A DNA stretch of 64,000 nt from Brucella anthropi ATCC 49188 (GCF_000017405.1 NC_009667.1:310001-374000); one strand, 5' to 3'; shown: positions 35,218 through 45,665, counted from the first letter of the stretch. Translations and numbers: made by a program. Notes: generated from the letters alone by a model not told the origin.

Positions 35218-36030
35218 ATGGCACAGTTTCATGTTGTTGCAGGTCGAGACCAATCAGCCTTTTATCCTGAAGTTAAGCGCATTCGCATGGCAGATGTATT
35301 TGATGCCCTGCGTCTGGGCTTCAACGACTTCTGGGCAAAGCCATCGCATTACGTTTTCCTTTGCCTCATATACCCGCTGGCGGGGTTGCTCATCACTTAC
35401 TGGAGCACGAACGCAAACGCGTTACCGCTCTTGTTTCCCCTGATGTCCGGCTTTGCCCTGATCGGGCCAATTGCTGCGCTGCCGCTTTATGAGATGAGCC
35501 GCCGCCGTGAAGAAGGGTTGGATACATCCTGGAAACGTGCGCTCGATGTGAGCCATTCCCCGGCATTGCCGTCCATCGTGGCTGTCGGTGCTTTTCTGTT
35601 CGCAATCTTTATTGTCTGGCTGCTGGTGGCGCAAAATCTCTATGTTCACTATTTCGGGCCGATGCCGCCCGAGAGCTTCTCAATGTTGATGAATCAGGTG
35701 TTGTCAACGGAAGAGGGACGCAGTCTGATTTTTGCCGGTTGTGGCATTGGTTTGCTTTTTGCAATCGTTGTCCTGTGCTCGACGATTGTGACTTTCCCGA
35801 TGCTGCTTGATCAGGATTGCGGTGCTGCGGCGGCGGTTGCGACATCGTTGCGTGTTGTCATACGCAACCCCATGGAATCGCTGCTCTGGGCTGCAATCGT
35901 AACTGCGATGCTGATCGTCGGTTTTGCCACGATGTTTGCCGGGTTGGCGGTAGTGATACCCATCCTTGGGCATGCGACCTGGCATCTCTATCGAAAGACG
36001 GTCACGCACCCGGCGGCAATGCGTATTTGA
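35218..36030 (+). CDS. DUF2189 integral membrane protein
   Basis: This 270-residue inner-membrane protein has about six hydrophobic segments. The N-terminal cytoplasmic part RIRMADVFDALRLGFNDFWAKPSHYVFLC and the end VIPILGHATWHLYRKTV are typical of DUF2189 proteins, which are common in alphaproteobacteria and sometimes lie near cytochrome oxidase genes. The function is not known. The ATG has a strong ribosome site (AGGAGGAGCGTC). The leader contains two hairpins. It is a single gene, ending before a terminator-like hairpin and the urease operon. Confidence 0.88.
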   Translation: MAQFHVVAGRDQSAFYPEVKRIRMADVFDALRLGFNDFWAKPSHYVFLCLIYPLAGLLITYWSTNANALPLLFPLMSGFALIGPIAALPLYEMSRRREEGLDTSWKRALDVSHSPALPSIVAVGAFLFAIFIVWLLVAQNLYVHYFGPMPPESFSMLMNQVLSTEEGRSLIFAGCGIGLLFAIVVLCSTIVTFPMLLDQDCGAAAAVATSLRVVIRNPMESLLWAAIVTAMLIVGFATMFAGLAVVIPILGHATWHLYRKTVTHPAAMRI

Positions 36031-36048
36031 CCGAGGAACTGATCGATA

Positions 36049-36081
36049 AATCCCATCCGAAACATTGCTTCGGGTGGGATT
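36049..36081 (+). terminator. Terminator-like hairpin after the DUF2189 gene
   Basis: A 13-bp stem with one G-T pair (36049-36061 with 36069-36081) starts 18 bases after the stop. The 3' flank GCCGTGGCTTTTG is only weakly T-rich. Confidence 0.55.
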
Positions 36082-36203
36082 GCCGTGGCTTTTGATGAAA
36101 CATTTTCAAGCTTTCCAATATGTGGCGGCGTCCTGCCGCACCCCCACCCCCCTTTATTCTGCGGTCAGTTCTGCTTTAGAAGAGCAAGACGAGATTCGCG
36201 CAG

Positions 36204-37055
36204 ATGATAATAAATAACAATAAGTTAGCGGAGCTCTCCTCGCAGCGCGTCAACGGGCTGGGTGGGCTTTCGATACATTTCAAGGACGGGCGTTCGCGCA
36301 TTTCCAGGCTTTACCAGGAAGGCGCAGCCAAAATCCGCATGCCGCAAGTCGGAGGCGATCCGCTGGAAGCAATCCTGATCAACACATCAGGAGGGCTGAC
36401 GGGCGGTGACCGACTGCAATGGGATGTGGAGCTTGGCGAAAACGCTTCGGCTGTCATTACCACGCAGGCCTGTGAGCGTATCTATCGCTCAGGGGGCGGC
36501 GAGGCACGCATTGCCACGCGTTTGAAGGCGGCAAAAGGCACGCGTCTTGCTTGGCTTCCGCAGGAAACCATTCTGTTCAATCAATCCGTGTTGTCACGAA
36601 CGCTGGATGTCGAGCTGGAGGAGGGGGCGGAAATCCTGGTGGTGGAGGCGACTATATTCGGGCGCCTTGCCATGGGTGAGCGGGTTGATGAAGCGATGTT
36701 CAGTGATCGTTGGCGTGTGCGATTGGGTGGGCGGCCCGATGGGAGGCTTGTGCATGCAGAAGAGTTTCGGCTGGGACCGGATATTGGGGCCGAATTGCAA
36801 GCCCGTCCGGTGGCAGATGCGGCCTGTGCAGTCGCCACCGTGCTCTTGATTTCAGGGGAGGCCGGGAAACATCTGGAAGCAGCCCGGCAGATCATTGGAG
36901 AGGAGGGCGGTGCCAGCCTCTGGCAGGTTGGCCCTGCAACCAAACTGATGATGCGGCTTCACGCGCCGGATAGTTACACCTTGCGCAAACGTCTGGGGCC
37001 ATTGCTCGCCCTGCTTAACGGTAAGGCAGGACTGCCCAAAGTTTGGACATTTTGA
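36204..37055 (+). CDS. ureD: Urease accessory protein UreD
   Basis: This is a 283-residue scaffold protein that binds apo-urease and receives UreF and UreG during nickel insertion. Family stretches are [62 protein letters not shown] and the C-terminus [12 protein letters not shown]. It is the first gene of the operon ureD-ureA-ureJ-ureB-ureC-ureE-ureF-ureG. A pocket of extended G/C runs lies just upstream. The ATG at 36204 lacks a strong ribosome site. Confidence 0.95.
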   Translation: MIINNNKLAELSSQRVNGLGGLSIHFKDGRSRISRLYQEGAAKIRMPQVGGDPLEAILINTSGGLTGGDRLQWDVELGENASAVITTQACERIYRSGGGEARIATRLKAAKGTRLAWLPQETILFNQSVLSRTLDVELEEGAEILVVEATIFGRLAMGERVDEAMFSDRWRVRLGGRPDGRLVHAEEFRLGPDIGAELQARPVADAACAVATVLLISGEAGKHLEAARQIIGEEGGASLWQVGPATKLMMRLHAPDSYTLRKRLGPLLALLNGKAGLPKVWTF

Positions 37056-37131
37056 GTTCGCGGCAATCCCGCCGCTTTTAACGCCAGCGGAATGCATACC
37101 GCTTTGAAAGTATGAAGTTTGGAACGAAGTC

Positions 37132-37434
37132 ATGAATTTGACGCCCAGGGAAAAAGACAAGCTTTTGATCGCCATGGCCGCCATGGTTGCCCGCCGCCGT
37201 CTGGAGCGCGGGGTAAAACTCAATCATCCGGAAACGATCGCACTGATCAGCGATTTTGTCGTTGAAGGTGCCCGCGATGGGCGCACGGTTGCCGATCTTA
37301 TGGAGGCAGGCGCGCACGTCATCACCCGTGAACAGGTGATGGATGGTGTGCCCGAAATGATCCACGACATTCAGGTCGAAGCCACATTTCCCGATGGCAC
37401 AAAGCTCGTCACCGTTCACGAGCCGATCCGCTGA
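37132..37434 (+). CDS. ureA: Urease subunit gamma
   Basis: This is the 100-residue small structural subunit, beginning [23 protein letters not shown] and ending [16 protein letters not shown], the normal UreA pattern. It forms the (UreA-UreB-UreC)3 complex that hydrolyses urea to ammonia and carbamate. It follows ureD by 76 bases. A membrane protein gene separates it from ureB, an order found in several rhizobia but not in enterobacteria. Confidence 0.97.
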   Translation: MNLTPREKDKLLIAMAAMVARRRLERGVKLNHPETIALISDFVVEGARDGRTVADLMEAGAHVITREQVMDGVPEMIHDIQVEATFPDGTKLVTVHEPIR

Positions 37435-37480
37435 TTTTCAGGTTTCGCCGAGGCAAACCTGTTTTTTGAAAGGTACGATA

Positions 37481-38068
37481 ATGAAGAAGACTACGGTCCT
37501 TGCCGCGGTGGCAATGGCACTCACCGCAAGCCCTGCCTTTGCCCATCTCAATCCGGCCGAACATGGCTCGTTTGCGGCGGGCTTCACGCATCCGCTCTCC
37601 GGCGCGGACCATATCCTGGCGATGGTTGCGGTAGGACTTTGGGCCGCCATGCTCGGTGGACGGGCACTCTTCGTCGTGCCAGCGGCATTTGTCGGCGTGA
37701 TGCTGCTTGGTTTTGTGGCGGCACTTCTGGGCATGCCGCTGCCCTTCGTTGAGCCGGTCATTCTGGCTTCGGTGGTCGTGCTTGGTCTTATGGTGGCGCT
37801 TGCCTTCCCTGTCACTCCGGTTGTTGGCGCACTTATTGCCGGCTTCTTCGCCTTCTTTCACGGTCATGCACACGGCGGGGAAATCGGAGGCGCGACATTC
37901 CTCTCCTATGCGGCTGGATTTGCGCTTGCGACCGCACTGCTACACGCCGCTGGCATGGGTGTCGGCCTTGCCGCAGGACGGCTTATGGCGGGCAAGAATG
38001 GCAAAATTGCTTTGCGTCTGGCCGGTGGCGCTACCGCACTTGGCGGCCTGACGCTGATGGCTGGGTGA
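37481..38068 (+). CDS. ureJ: HupE/UreJ-family nickel permease
   Basis: This 195-residue membrane protein has a signal-like first segment ([21 protein letters not shown]) and then the HupE/UreJ motif [20 protein letters not shown]. There are five further hydrophobic segments, with a histidine-rich loop [13 protein letters not shown] between them. The conserved His-Asp pair of HPxSGxDH is thought to coordinate nickel. Its place between ureA and ureB makes nickel supply for urease the obvious role. The ATG at 37481 is preferred over a longer frame that overlaps ureA. Confidence 0.9.
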   Translation: MKKTTVLAAVAMALTASPAFAHLNPAEHGSFAAGFTHPLSGADHILAMVAVGLWAAMLGGRALFVVPAAFVGVMLLGFVAALLGMPLPFVEPVILASVVVLGLMVALAFPVTPVVGALIAGFFAFFHGHAHGGEIGGATFLSYAAGFALATALLHAAGMGVGLAAGRLMAGKNGKIALRLAGGATALGGLTLMAG

Positions 38069-38076
38069 GGTGTGAC

Positions 38077-38382
38077 ATGATCCCCGGCGAAATTATTACG
38101 CAGGACGGCGATATAGAACTCAATCAGGGGCAATCCACCATCACGATCAAGGTCGCCAATACCGGCGACCGCCCCATACAGGTCGGTAGTCATTTTCATT
38201 TTTACGAAGTGAATGCGGCCCTTTCTTTCGAACGCGACAAGGCGCTCGGACAGCGGCTGGATATTGCAGCCGGAACTGCCGTGCGCTTCGAGCCCGGTCA
38301 GGAACGCGACGTGACATTGGTTCCCGTGAGCGGCAAGCGCGAGATCTACGGATTTCGCCAGATGGTCATGGGAAAGCTTTAG
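38077..38382 (+). CDS. ureB: Urease subunit beta
   Basis: This is a 101-residue structural subunit. The family start [18 protein letters not shown] and the conserved [22 protein letters not shown] with its HFHF strand are clear, as is the end [19 protein letters not shown]. The ATG at 38077 begins eight bases after the ureJ stop; a start four codons upstream would overlap ureJ. The ureC start follows after 21 bases. Confidence 0.97.
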   Translation: MIPGEIITQDGDIELNQGQSTITIKVANTGDRPIQVGSHFHFYEVNAALSFERDKALGQRLDIAAGTAVRFEPGQERDVTLVPVSGKREIYGFRQMVMGKL

Positions 38383-38403
38383 AACAGGTGACGGAGACAT
38401 TTC

Positions 38404-40116
38404 ATGCCAGCCAGAATTAGTCGCGCCACCTATGCGCAAATGTTCGGCCCTACTGTTGGCGATAAGGTGCGTCTCGCCGATACGGAACTGTTTATCGAAG
38501 TCGAACGGGACCTCACCACCTATGGCGAAGAGGTGAAGTTTGGCGGAGGGAAGGTTATCCGCGACGGTATGGGACAAAGCCAGATGTCGCGCGCCGACGG
38601 TGCGATGGATACAGTCATTACCAATGCTCTGATCCTCGATCATACCGGTATTTATAAAGCCGATGTGGGGCTTCGCGACGGGCGTATCGCGGTGATCGGA
38701 AAGGCCGGAAATCCGGATACGCAGCCCGGCGTTTCGATCATCATCGGCCCCGGTACGGAGATTATCGCGGGTGAAGGCAAGATCCTCACGGCGGGCGGTA
38801 TCGACACGCATATCCATTTCATCTCACCGCAACAGGTGGATGAAGCACTTAATGCAGGCATCACCTGCATGGTGGGTGGCGGCACCGGACCTGCCCATGG
38901 CACGCTTGCAACCACATGCACGCCGGGGCCGTGGCATATAGCCCGGCTGATCCAGTCGTTCGACGGCCTGCCGATGAATATCGGTGTGTTCGGCAAAGGA
39001 AACGCTTCACTGCCCGGTGCATTGGAAGAAATGATCCGCGCCGGCGCCTGCGGTTTGAAGCTGCATGAGGACTGGGGCTCGACACCGGCTGCGATCGATA
39101 ATTGCCTTTCGGTCGCAGACCGGTTCGATATTCAGGTTGCGATCCATACCGATACGCTGAACGAAGGTGGCTTCGTCGAAGATACGCTCAACGCCTTCAA
39201 GGGGCGCACGATCCATTCCTTCCATACGGAGGGCGCTGGTGGCGGACACGCTCCGGATATTATTCGCGTGTGTCAGTATCCGAACGTGTTGCCGGCTTCG
39301 ACAAATCCGACCCGGCCCTACACGGTCAATACGATTGCAGAGCATCTCGACATGCTGATGGTGTGCCATCATCTGTCCCCGGCAATTCCTGAAGATATTG
39401 CCTTTGCAGAAAGCCGTATCCGCAAGGAAACCATCGCTGCAGAAGACATCCTCCACGATATGGGAGCGTTCTCCATCATTTCCTCCGACAGTCAGGCGAT
39501 GGGCCGTGTCGGCGAAATGATCATTCGCTGCTGGCAGACTGCGGACAAGATGAAGAAGCAGCGCGGCAGTCTTCCCGACGACAAGCCCGGAAATGACAAT
39601 TATCGGGCGCGTCGCTACATCGCGAAATACACCATCAACCCTGCTATCGCCCATGGCATGGCGCATGAAATCGGTTCGGTGGAAGTGGGCAAACGGGCCG
39701 ATCTCGTTTTGTGGAATCCTGCTTTCTTCGGAATCAAGCCGGAGATGGTTCTGCTTGGTGGCTGGATCGCAACCGCGCCGATGGGGGACCCGAATGGCTC
39801 AATTCCAACGCCGCAACCGATGCATTATCGTCCGATGTTCGGCTCATTCGGGAAAGCCCGCACCAATACGTCCATTACCTTCGTTTCGCAGGCCGCAATG
39901 GATGAAGGGCTTCGAGAGAAGATTGGGGTGGACAAGCAGATGATTGCCGTGGCCAATACCAGAGACGGTATCGGCAAACATTCCATGATCCTCAACAATG
40001 CGATGCCGCAAATGGAAGTTGACCCGGAAACCTATGAGGTGCGCGCAGATGGCGAACTTCTGACCTGCGAGCCCGTCGACGTCGTGCCAATGGCGCAACG
40101 CTACTTCATGTTCTGA
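38404..40116 (+). CDS. ureC: Urease subunit alpha (catalytic)
   Basis: This is the 570-residue catalytic subunit with a binuclear nickel site. Ligands visible are H136 and H138 (GGIDTHIHF), the carbamylated lysine K219 ([10 protein letters not shown]), a histidine of [12 protein letters not shown], a histidine of GGGHAPDI, and the aspartate of [13 protein letters not shown]. The mobile-flap catalytic histidine is in [10 protein letters not shown]. All are intact, so the enzyme should be active when nickel is supplied. The length is standard. It lies centrally in the urease operon. Confidence 0.98.
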   Translation: MPARISRATYAQMFGPTVGDKVRLADTELFIEVERDLTTYGEEVKFGGGKVIRDGMGQSQMSRADGAMDTVITNALILDHTGIYKADVGLRDGRIAVIGKAGNPDTQPGVSIIIGPGTEIIAGEGKILTAGGIDTHIHFISPQQVDEALNAGITCMVGGGTGPAHGTLATTCTPGPWHIARLIQSFDGLPMNIGVFGKGNASLPGALEEMIRAGACGLKLHEDWGSTPAAIDNCLSVADRFDIQVAIHTDTLNEGGFVEDTLNAFKGRTIHSFHTEGAGGGHAPDIIRVCQYPNVLPASTNPTRPYTVNTIAEHLDMLMVCHHLSPAIPEDIAFAESRIRKETIAAEDILHDMGAFSIISSDSQAMGRVGEMIIRCWQTADKMKKQRGSLPDDKPGNDNYRARRYIAKYTINPAIAHGMAHEIGSVEVGKRADLVLWNPAFFGIKPEMVLLGGWIATAPMGDPNGSIPTPQPMHYRPMFGSFGKARTNTSITFVSQAAMDEGLREKIGVDKQMIAVANTRDGIGKHSMILNNAMPQMEVDPETYEVRADGELLTCEPVDVVPMAQRYFMF

Positions 40117-40133
40117 TCTTGAAAGGCAAACAA

Positions 40134-40646
40134 ATGTTTCGTGCCACTGCCATTATTCGTGCAGATAAGGTGATCGATGCCGTGCCTGCGGGCCACGCCG
40201 TTCTCGAACGCGATGAACGTCATTTGCGGCGCAAGGCCATCGTTCTGGAAGGTGGCGAGAAGGTGCTCGTCGATTTTGCAGAGCCAATTGTGCTCGAGCA
40301 CGGCGACCGGCTCGTCCTCGATGACGGACGCGAGATCGAAATCCGCGCCGCAAGCGAGGAACTTTACGAAATCCGCGGGCGTGATCCGCTGCATATTGCC
40401 GAACTCACCTGGCATATCGGCAACCGTCACCTCGCGGCTCAGATCGAGAGTGATCGCATCTTCATTCTTCGCGACCATGTCATAAAGGCTATGCTTGAGG
40501 GGCTTGGTGCAACAGTTACGGATGTAACAGCAATTTTCAGTCCGCTGCGCGGTGCTTATTCTGGCGGCCATTCGCATGATGACCATGATCATCATCATGG
40601 TCATCACGAACACGATCATGAACATCATCACCACCACCACGACTGA
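40134..40646 (+). CDS. ureE: Urease accessory nickel metallochaperone UreE
   Basis: This is a 170-residue nickel-binding dimer. An N-terminal peptide-binding domain ([22 protein letters not shown]) is followed by a metal-binding domain ([28 protein letters not shown], with the interface histidine in WHIGNRH). The C-terminal tail of about 25 residues is very rich in His and Asp ([15 protein letters not shown] and six further histidines). The ATG at 40134 is used; a TTG five codons upstream is less likely. The last 29 bases, coding the poly-His tail, overlap the ureF start in another frame. Confidence 0.95.
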   Translation: MFRATAIIRADKVIDAVPAGHAVLERDERHLRRKAIVLEGGEKVLVDFAEPIVLEHGDRLVLDDGREIEIRAASEELYEIRGRDPLHIAELTWHIGNRHLAAQIESDRIFILRDHVIKAMLEGLGATVTDVTAIFSPLRGAYSGGHSHDDHDHHHGHHEHDHEHHHHHHD

Positions 40647-41304
40647 TACCACCACCGCTTTGCTGCGGCTGATGGCCTGGCTGTCGCCCGTCTTTCCGGT
40701 CGGGTCGTTCAGCTATAGTCATGGGCTGGAGCGGGCCGTCCATGATGGCTATGTCGCAGACACCGCCACAATGAGCGATTGGCTGCGCTGGCTTGTAACA
40801 CGTGGCTCCGGCTGGAATGATGCCGTGCTTTGCGCGGAAAGCTGGCGGCGTGCGGTTGCCAAAGGCGATCTTGTTGAAGTTGCAGAATTGGCCGAAGCAC
40901 TGGCCGGTTCGCGCGAACGTCATATGGAGACGATGCTGCAGGGCGAGGCGTTTCTGGCTGCAGCTAGAAGCTGGCCCAGTTCTGTATTTGATCGCCTGCC
41001 AGCCGATTGCCCCTATCCGGTGGCAGTCGGTGCCGTGGCGGGCGCTAACAAAGTATCGCTTGGATTGACACTCGCTGCCTTTCTGCAAGCCTTCTGTATC
41101 AATCTTTTGCAGGCATCGATCCGTCTTTCGGTCATGGGGCAGAACGGCGTGACTGCGACAATGTCGGATTTGGAGCCGGTTCTCGCCGAAACAGCGACGC
41201 GAATAGAAAAAACTTCATTGAGTGACCTTGGTTCCGCGACTTACATTAGCGACATCATGGCCATGAAACACGAAACCCAACATTCGAGGCTTTTTCGCAC
41301 ATGA
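40618..41304 (+). CDS. ureF: Urease accessory protein UreF
   Basis: This 228-residue protein binds UreD and acts with UreG as a gate for nickel transfer to urease. The family core is [27 protein letters not shown], with later [33 protein letters not shown] and [13 protein letters not shown] at the end. The chosen ATG at 40618 lies inside the poly-His coding tail of ureE (29-base overlap) and gives a normal length. Earlier in-frame ATGs would only add low-complexity Ile/Met/Thr residues forced by the His-tail codons. Its stop overlaps the ureG start by 4 bases. Confidence 0.92.
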   Translation: MNIITTTTTDTTTALLRLMAWLSPVFPVGSFSYSHGLERAVHDGYVADTATMSDWLRWLVTRGSGWNDAVLCAESWRRAVAKGDLVEVAELAEALAGSRERHMETMLQGEAFLAAARSWPSSVFDRLPADCPYPVAVGAVAGANKVSLGLTLAAFLQAFCINLLQASIRLSVMGQNGVTATMSDLEPVLAETATRIEKTSLSDLGSATYISDIMAMKHETQHSRLFRT

Positions 41305-41921
41305 CACAGAAAAACGGACCCTTGCGTATCGGCATCGGCGGCCCGGTGGGATCGGGAAAGACGACGCTGACCGAAAAGCTTTGCAAAGCGCTGCGTGATA
41401 AATACTCGGTCGCCGTGATTACCAACGATATCTACACGCAGGAAGACGCCCTCATTCTGGCACGTTCTCAGGCTTTGTCCGAAGATCGGATCATGGGCGT
41501 CGAAACGGGCGGATGCCCGCATACGGCAATCCGCGAGGATGCCTCCATCAATCTGCAGGCAATTGCCGAAATGAACCGGCGATTTCCCGATCTGGAGATC
41601 GTCTTCATCGAATCCGGTGGTGACAATCTCGCTGCTACCTTCTCACCGGATCTGGCGGACCTGACGCTTTATGTCATCTCTGTTTGTCAGGGTGAGGAAA
41701 TTCCGCGCAAAGGCGGTCCGGGTATCACACGGTCAGATTTTCTTGTGATCAACAAGAGTGATCTTGCTCCTCATGTGCACGTCGATCTCGATATTATGCA
41801 AGGCGATGCGGCTCGCATGCGCGGCAAGCGTCCATTCGGTTTCACCGACCTCCATCGCGGCAAGGGCGTGCCGGAAATCATCGACTTTATCGTTGAGAAT
41901 GGCGGACTGGAAGCGCGTTGA
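41301..41921 (+). CDS. ureG: Urease accessory GTPase UreG
   Basis: This is a 206-residue SIMIBI-class GTPase that drives nickel insertion. The P-loop GPVGSGKT is at residues 14-21. The nickel-dimer motif CPH is in [22 protein letters not shown] [14 protein letters not shown], and the G-domain switch [13 protein letters not shown] follows. NKSD supplies guanine specificity. It is coupled to ureF by ATGA and is the last gene of the operon. The convergent photolyase gene ends on the very next base, leaving no room for a separate terminator. Confidence 0.97.
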   Translation: MTQKNGPLRIGIGGPVGSGKTTLTEKLCKALRDKYSVAVITNDIYTQEDALILARSQALSEDRIMGVETGGCPHTAIREDASINLQAIAEMNRRFPDLEIVFIESGGDNLAATFSPDLADLTLYVISVCQGEEIPRKGGPGITRSDFLVINKSDLAPHVHVDLDIMQGDAARMRGKRPFGFTDLHRGKGVPEIIDFIVENGGLEAR

Positions 41922-43328
41922 TTACGGCTGGCTGTTGAGCCGTTTGCGGGCCTCCCGTTGTGAGGCCTGCAAATCAATGATTGGTTTGGGATAGGTACTG
42001 CCCAACGCAATTCCAGCGCTGGTCAGCACATCCTTGGGGGCCTCAAACGGCTTGTGCAGCCATTTGTTGGACAGGCCTGATAGTTCTGGCACCCAATGCC
42101 GGACATATTGTCCTTCGGCATCGAATTTTTCACCCTGCAAGATCGGATTGAACACCCGGAAATAGGGCGCAGCGTCCATGCCGCAGCCTGCCACCCACTG
42201 CCAGCTTCCCGGATTGCTGGCGATATCGCCGTCCACGAGCGTATCCCAGAACCATTCTTCACCCTTTCGCCAGTCGATGAGCAGATTCTTGGTGAGAAAA
42301 GATGCCACAAGCATTCGCACGCGATTGTGCATCCATCCGGTGGCCCAAAGCTGACGCATACCGGCATCGATGATGGGAAAGCCCGTCTGTCCGCGACGCC
42401 ATGCTTCGAATGCAGCTCGATCATCGCGCCATGCGATGCCGGACAGTGTGTCACGCATATCGTGTCGACTGATGTCGCGGCGGTGATAGAGCTGGTGATA
42501 ATTAAAATCGCGCCAGATCAGCTCTGACAGAAACTTTTCACCGCCAGCGCGTGCAGAGTGATGCTCGTCCATAAACGCCAGTGTGGCATACCACGCCTGA
42601 CGCGCGCTGATTTCACCGAACCGCAAATGAGGTGAAAGTCTTGAAGTTCCGTCGATGCCGGGAACGTCGCGATCCTCGGTATAGGTCGACAGCGTGTTCT
42701 CCAGAAAACGTGTCAGGCAGTCGCGCGCCGCGTCTTCTCCAATATTCCAAAGCCCATCGAACTTTTTCGCCCAGGCAGGAACGTTGGGCGAATAGCAGGT
42801 TTCCTGTGTTGGTTTGATATCCCATTGCCTGCGCGAAAGCGGGCGAGGAATGTGATGGTGGCGCAACGCTTTGGCGAAAGGGGTGAAGACCTGATAGGGC
42901 GTGTCGCTGGCCGTCTTGAGCTCCCAGGGCTCAAGAAGAAGATTGCCAGGAAATGAGGTTACACCGGTTCCACTCTCCTTGAGTTGTGCCTTCAGATTCG
43001 CATCGAATTCACGCTCCGCCGGTGCGTAGCGACGGTTCCAGAACAGTTCGGTGACGGCCAGTTTCGCGATCAACTGAGGGAGGATATCCCTCGGATCACC
43101 GGTCTCGATGAGAAGTTCAATGCCACGATCAGCGAGCTGTTTTCTTATCGCTTCAAGACTTTGGTCCAGCCACCACCGCACCGCGCAGCCGGGCGCCCGA
43201 ATCTCGGCAACGGTCTCATGAACGTAAACTGCTGTTATATGGCCGCCTGTTTCGGCGGCTGCATCCAGTGCGGGGTTGTCGTTGATTCGAAGATCGTTAC
43301 GCAGCCAGACGAGCGCGTGATGCTTCAT
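41922..43328 (-). CDS. phrB: Deoxyribodipyrimidine photolyase (class I CPD)
   Basis: This 468-residue flavoprotein repairs UV-made cyclobutane pyrimidine dimers with blue light. The N-terminal antenna domain (HALVWLRNDLRINDNPALDAA) is followed by the FAD-binding helical domain with TSRLSPHLRFGEIS, GGEKFLSELIWRDFNYHQL, QTGFPIIDAGMRQLWATGWMHNRVRM and WQWVAGCGMDAAPYFRVFNP, including the electron-transfer tryptophans. The ATG at 43328 matches the family start; the open frame goes 16 codons further without homologous residues. It is convergent with ureG, with directly adjoining stop codons. Confidence 0.95.
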   Translation of the reverse strand: MKHHALVWLRNDLRINDNPALDAAAETGGHITAVYVHETVAEIRAPGCAVRWWLDQSLEAIRKQLADRGIELLIETGDPRDILPQLIAKLAVTELFWNRRYAPAEREFDANLKAQLKESGTGVTSFPGNLLLEPWELKTASDTPYQVFTPFAKALRHHHIPRPLSRRQWDIKPTQETCYSPNVPAWAKKFDGLWNIGEDAARDCLTRFLENTLSTYTEDRDVPGIDGTSRLSPHLRFGEISARQAWYATLAFMDEHHSARAGGEKFLSELIWRDFNYHQLYHRRDISRHDMRDTLSGIAWRDDRAAFEAWRRGQTGFPIIDAGMRQLWATGWMHNRVRMLVASFLTKNLLIDWRKGEEWFWDTLVDGDIASNPGSWQWVAGCGMDAAPYFRVFNPILQGEKFDAEGQYVRHWVPELSGLSNKWLHKPFEAPKDVLTSAGIALGSTYPKPIIDLQASQREARKRLNSQP

Positions 43329-43495
43329 GAGAAAAATTCCACTGCAGAAATGTGATGCCGATATGTCGAGCCACATATAGCGGGGCGAGCAAAAACGTCA
43401 CGAGGTCGGGGGCAGTCATTTTGGGAAATATGCAAAGCAATGCATAAACCGGTTCGTCACGCGCCGAAAAAAATCACTGATTGTTTTGAGAAAAA

Positions 43496-43572
43496 TGGCG
43501 CACCCGAAAGGATTCGAACCTCTGACCCCCAGATTCGTAGTCTGGTGCTCTATCCAGCTGAGCTACGGGTGC
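43496..43572 (-). tRNA. tRNA-Arg (ACG)
   Basis: This is a 77-base cloverleaf including the encoded CCA. The acceptor stem GCACCCG pairs with CGGGTGC, the anticodon loop CTACGAA gives anticodon ACG (read as ICG after deamination), and the T-arm has GGTTCGAATCC. Confidence 0.97.
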
Positions 43573-43731
43573 TTGCCTGTGTGCCGCTCGCTGCGGCGAT
43601 GGGCGGTTGATAATCGGACGGATCGCTAAATGCAAGCGTCTTCTTAGAAAAAAATGTGGTTCTGTGAAGATTTCTTGTCAGGCCCCACATTTCCGGGCTT
43701 TTCGTTCAAAGTTGGCACAACGGTAGATTGC

Positions 43732-45285
43732 TTAAACACTTTCCTCTGCCCGTTGGAGGCTCCGGTCTCCGCGTTGCATCGGCAAATCGGGGATGCGAAT
43801 CTCGAAATGTGCCCCAACTGGGCGGTCTTCTCGAAGCTCGATTGTCCCACCATGCGCGCGGATCAGTTCTTGCGCGATGGCAAGCCCAAGACCAGTGCCG
43901 TCACTGCGTGTCGATCCCTTGAAAGCCGTGAAAAGATTGTCGCGTGCTTTTTGTGGCAAACCGGGGCCGGTGTCCTCGACACCGATGATTGCCATCGTCC
44001 CGATTCTTCCGGCAGAAATCGTGAGTCGCTTGACGGTCGCGTCATCAATGCTCTGATCACGCTCCATGGCTTGCACAGAATTCCGGCAAAGATTGCTCAG
44101 CACGCGGAACAACTGCTCTGAATCGACATTGAGTTCGAAATCCTCCGGGACAAGATTCTCGAACTCAACGCTGCTTTCTGACCTGGGGCTCAGGGTTTCC
44201 TGAACGTCAGCGATAATTGTGTGCAGCAGAACGCGACGCGGGCGCGGTGGTGCTTCTTGCGAGCGACCATAGGCCATGACGCTTTCGGAATAGCTGATCG
44301 CGCGGCTGAGAGTGCGGATAAGTTTGGGTGCAAACCGCTGCACCATTGGGTCTTCGGTATCGGCAAGCCGGTCAGACATCAACTGCGCTGAGGCCAGAAT
44401 ATTGCGCATGTCGTGGTTGATTTTGGAGACGGCGAGGCCAAGATCGGCGAGATGTTTCTGTTCTTTGAGCGTTCTCTGAAGGTCGCTCTGAATATGCGAT
44501 ATCTGACGCTGGGCCACGCCGAATTCGTCCTTGCGGTTTTCTGGCACAAGGATCAGCGCGGGATTGTCAGGGGATGAGGCGAAATCGATCATGTTGCGAT
44601 GCATGATACGCACCGGCCGCAACAGCATTTCGTGAATGATCAGGTAAATCAGGCTCGCCGCTATGACTGAAATGATGAGCGAGATAAAAGTCACGTTGCG
44701 CGCATAGACGAGCATAGCGTGTCGGAGGGGTGCATCCGAGGTCACGATTTCAATAATACGTCCCGGAGAACTGGATGGCGAAACCGAACCATAGATTCGT
44801 AGCGTTCTGTCTCCGCCGTTGAACAAGGTTCCGAATGCGTCCCATATGGCAGCTGCTTCGCTGATATTGTTGAGATCAATGACCTGATCAATCTTGCCGG
44901 GTACTTCCGACATGGCGAGCAGACGCGAAGCACCGGCTTCACGCATGGCTATGGCTTTCGTACCGGTTGCCAGAAGTACCTTGTCCTGAATGTCACGCGG
45001 CACATCCATATCGCCGCCTGCGGCGAGAACCTCGCTGACCGCGCCCACCGTATCAAGTCTCGAACTCATCCAGCGCACGCGCATATTGGCAACAGACGGG
45101 ACGAAGATCAGAACTTCGGTGATCAACACGGCAAGTGCGGTCAAGAGCAATAGCTTGCTCGAAAGCCGGTTTCGCCAGGGTAAACGTGTGAACTGGGTTG
45201 ACGAGAGCCGTTCCGTGGTCGCAGTTTGGGAGGCCGCTTCAGGGGAAGGCGTGCCCGTATCTGTGGTCTTTTCAACAACCGCCAT
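43732..45285 (-). CDS. Membrane sensor histidine kinase, orphan
   Basis: This 517-residue kinase has a variable cytoplasmic N-terminus of about 40 residues, a first membrane helix (LLLLTALAVLITEVLIFV), a periplasmic domain of about 130 residues, and a second membrane helix (FISLIISVIAASLIYLIIH). A HAMP-like linker follows, then the H-box KINHDMRNILAS (His near residue 291), the N-box NLCRNSVQAM, and the G-boxes DTGPGLP and GTGLGLAIAQELI. No response regulator gene is adjacent. The ATG at 45285 with GGAAG upstream is preferred to a TTG five codons earlier. The signal is unknown. It is divergent from the RND pump genes. Confidence 0.88.
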   Translation of the reverse strand: MAVVEKTTDTGTPSPEAASQTATTERLSSTQFTRLPWRNRLSSKLLLLTALAVLITEVLIFVPSVANMRVRWMSSRLDTVGAVSEVLAAGGDMDVPRDIQDKVLLATGTKAIAMREAGASRLLAMSEVPGKIDQVIDLNNISEAAAIWDAFGTLFNGGDRTLRIYGSVSPSSSPGRIIEIVTSDAPLRHAMLVYARNVTFISLIISVIAASLIYLIIHEMLLRPVRIMHRNMIDFASSPDNPALILVPENRKDEFGVAQRQISHIQSDLQRTLKEQKHLADLGLAVSKINHDMRNILASAQLMSDRLADTEDPMVQRFAPKLIRTLSRAISYSESVMAYGRSQEAPPRPRRVLLHTIIADVQETLSPRSESSVEFENLVPEDFELNVDSEQLFRVLSNLCRNSVQAMERDQSIDDATVKRLTISAGRIGTMAIIGVEDTGPGLPQKARDNLFTAFKGSTRSDGTGLGLAIAQELIRAHGGTIELREDRPVGAHFEIRIPDLPMQRGDRSLQRAEESV

Positions 45286-45665
45286 AGCCTGTGCTTCCAA
45301 CGCGAGGTGAACCGGCCTAATCGCCGCAGTGCCTCAACCTGTGTGCCATCGAAACGCAATACATAAAGGTAGCCTCCTATATATGGAGCCGATCGATAAA
45401 TCCAACAGCCTTTGTTCAATCGGTTAAGAACGCACCCGCTCCCGGGATCTCTGCGAGCAGTATTACCGAAATTTAACTCGACGCCTTGAGATCGTGCGTG
45501 CAAAGTCTTGGTTGGAAAAATCCATGCATCCTGATGGGTTGCATGATTTGCGCAATGTGAAGGCAATCATCATTCTGATACTATTTGCTGGCATTTTCCG
45601 CGCCCGACAAATTGGTTTCGAAAACGAGGGCCGTCAGGTGACGGTAGGCCTTGCCGGAGAGCTGA
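45286..45665. other. Intergenic region between sensor kinase and RND pump
   Basis: This is a 380-base divergent intergenic stretch. AT-rich patches (CTCCTATATATGGAG near 45370, itself a small inverted repeat, and CTGATACTATTTG near 45575) may hold promoters. No -35/-10 pair with right spacing, operator of a known family, RNA gene or convincing small open frame was recognised. Confidence 0.5.

Noticed and set aside
40552..40617. Longer UreF start within the ureE tail
   Set aside because: The extra residues (Met, Ile and Thr repeats) are forced by the His-tail codons of ureE and do not match UreF proteins. The start at 40618 gives the normal length.
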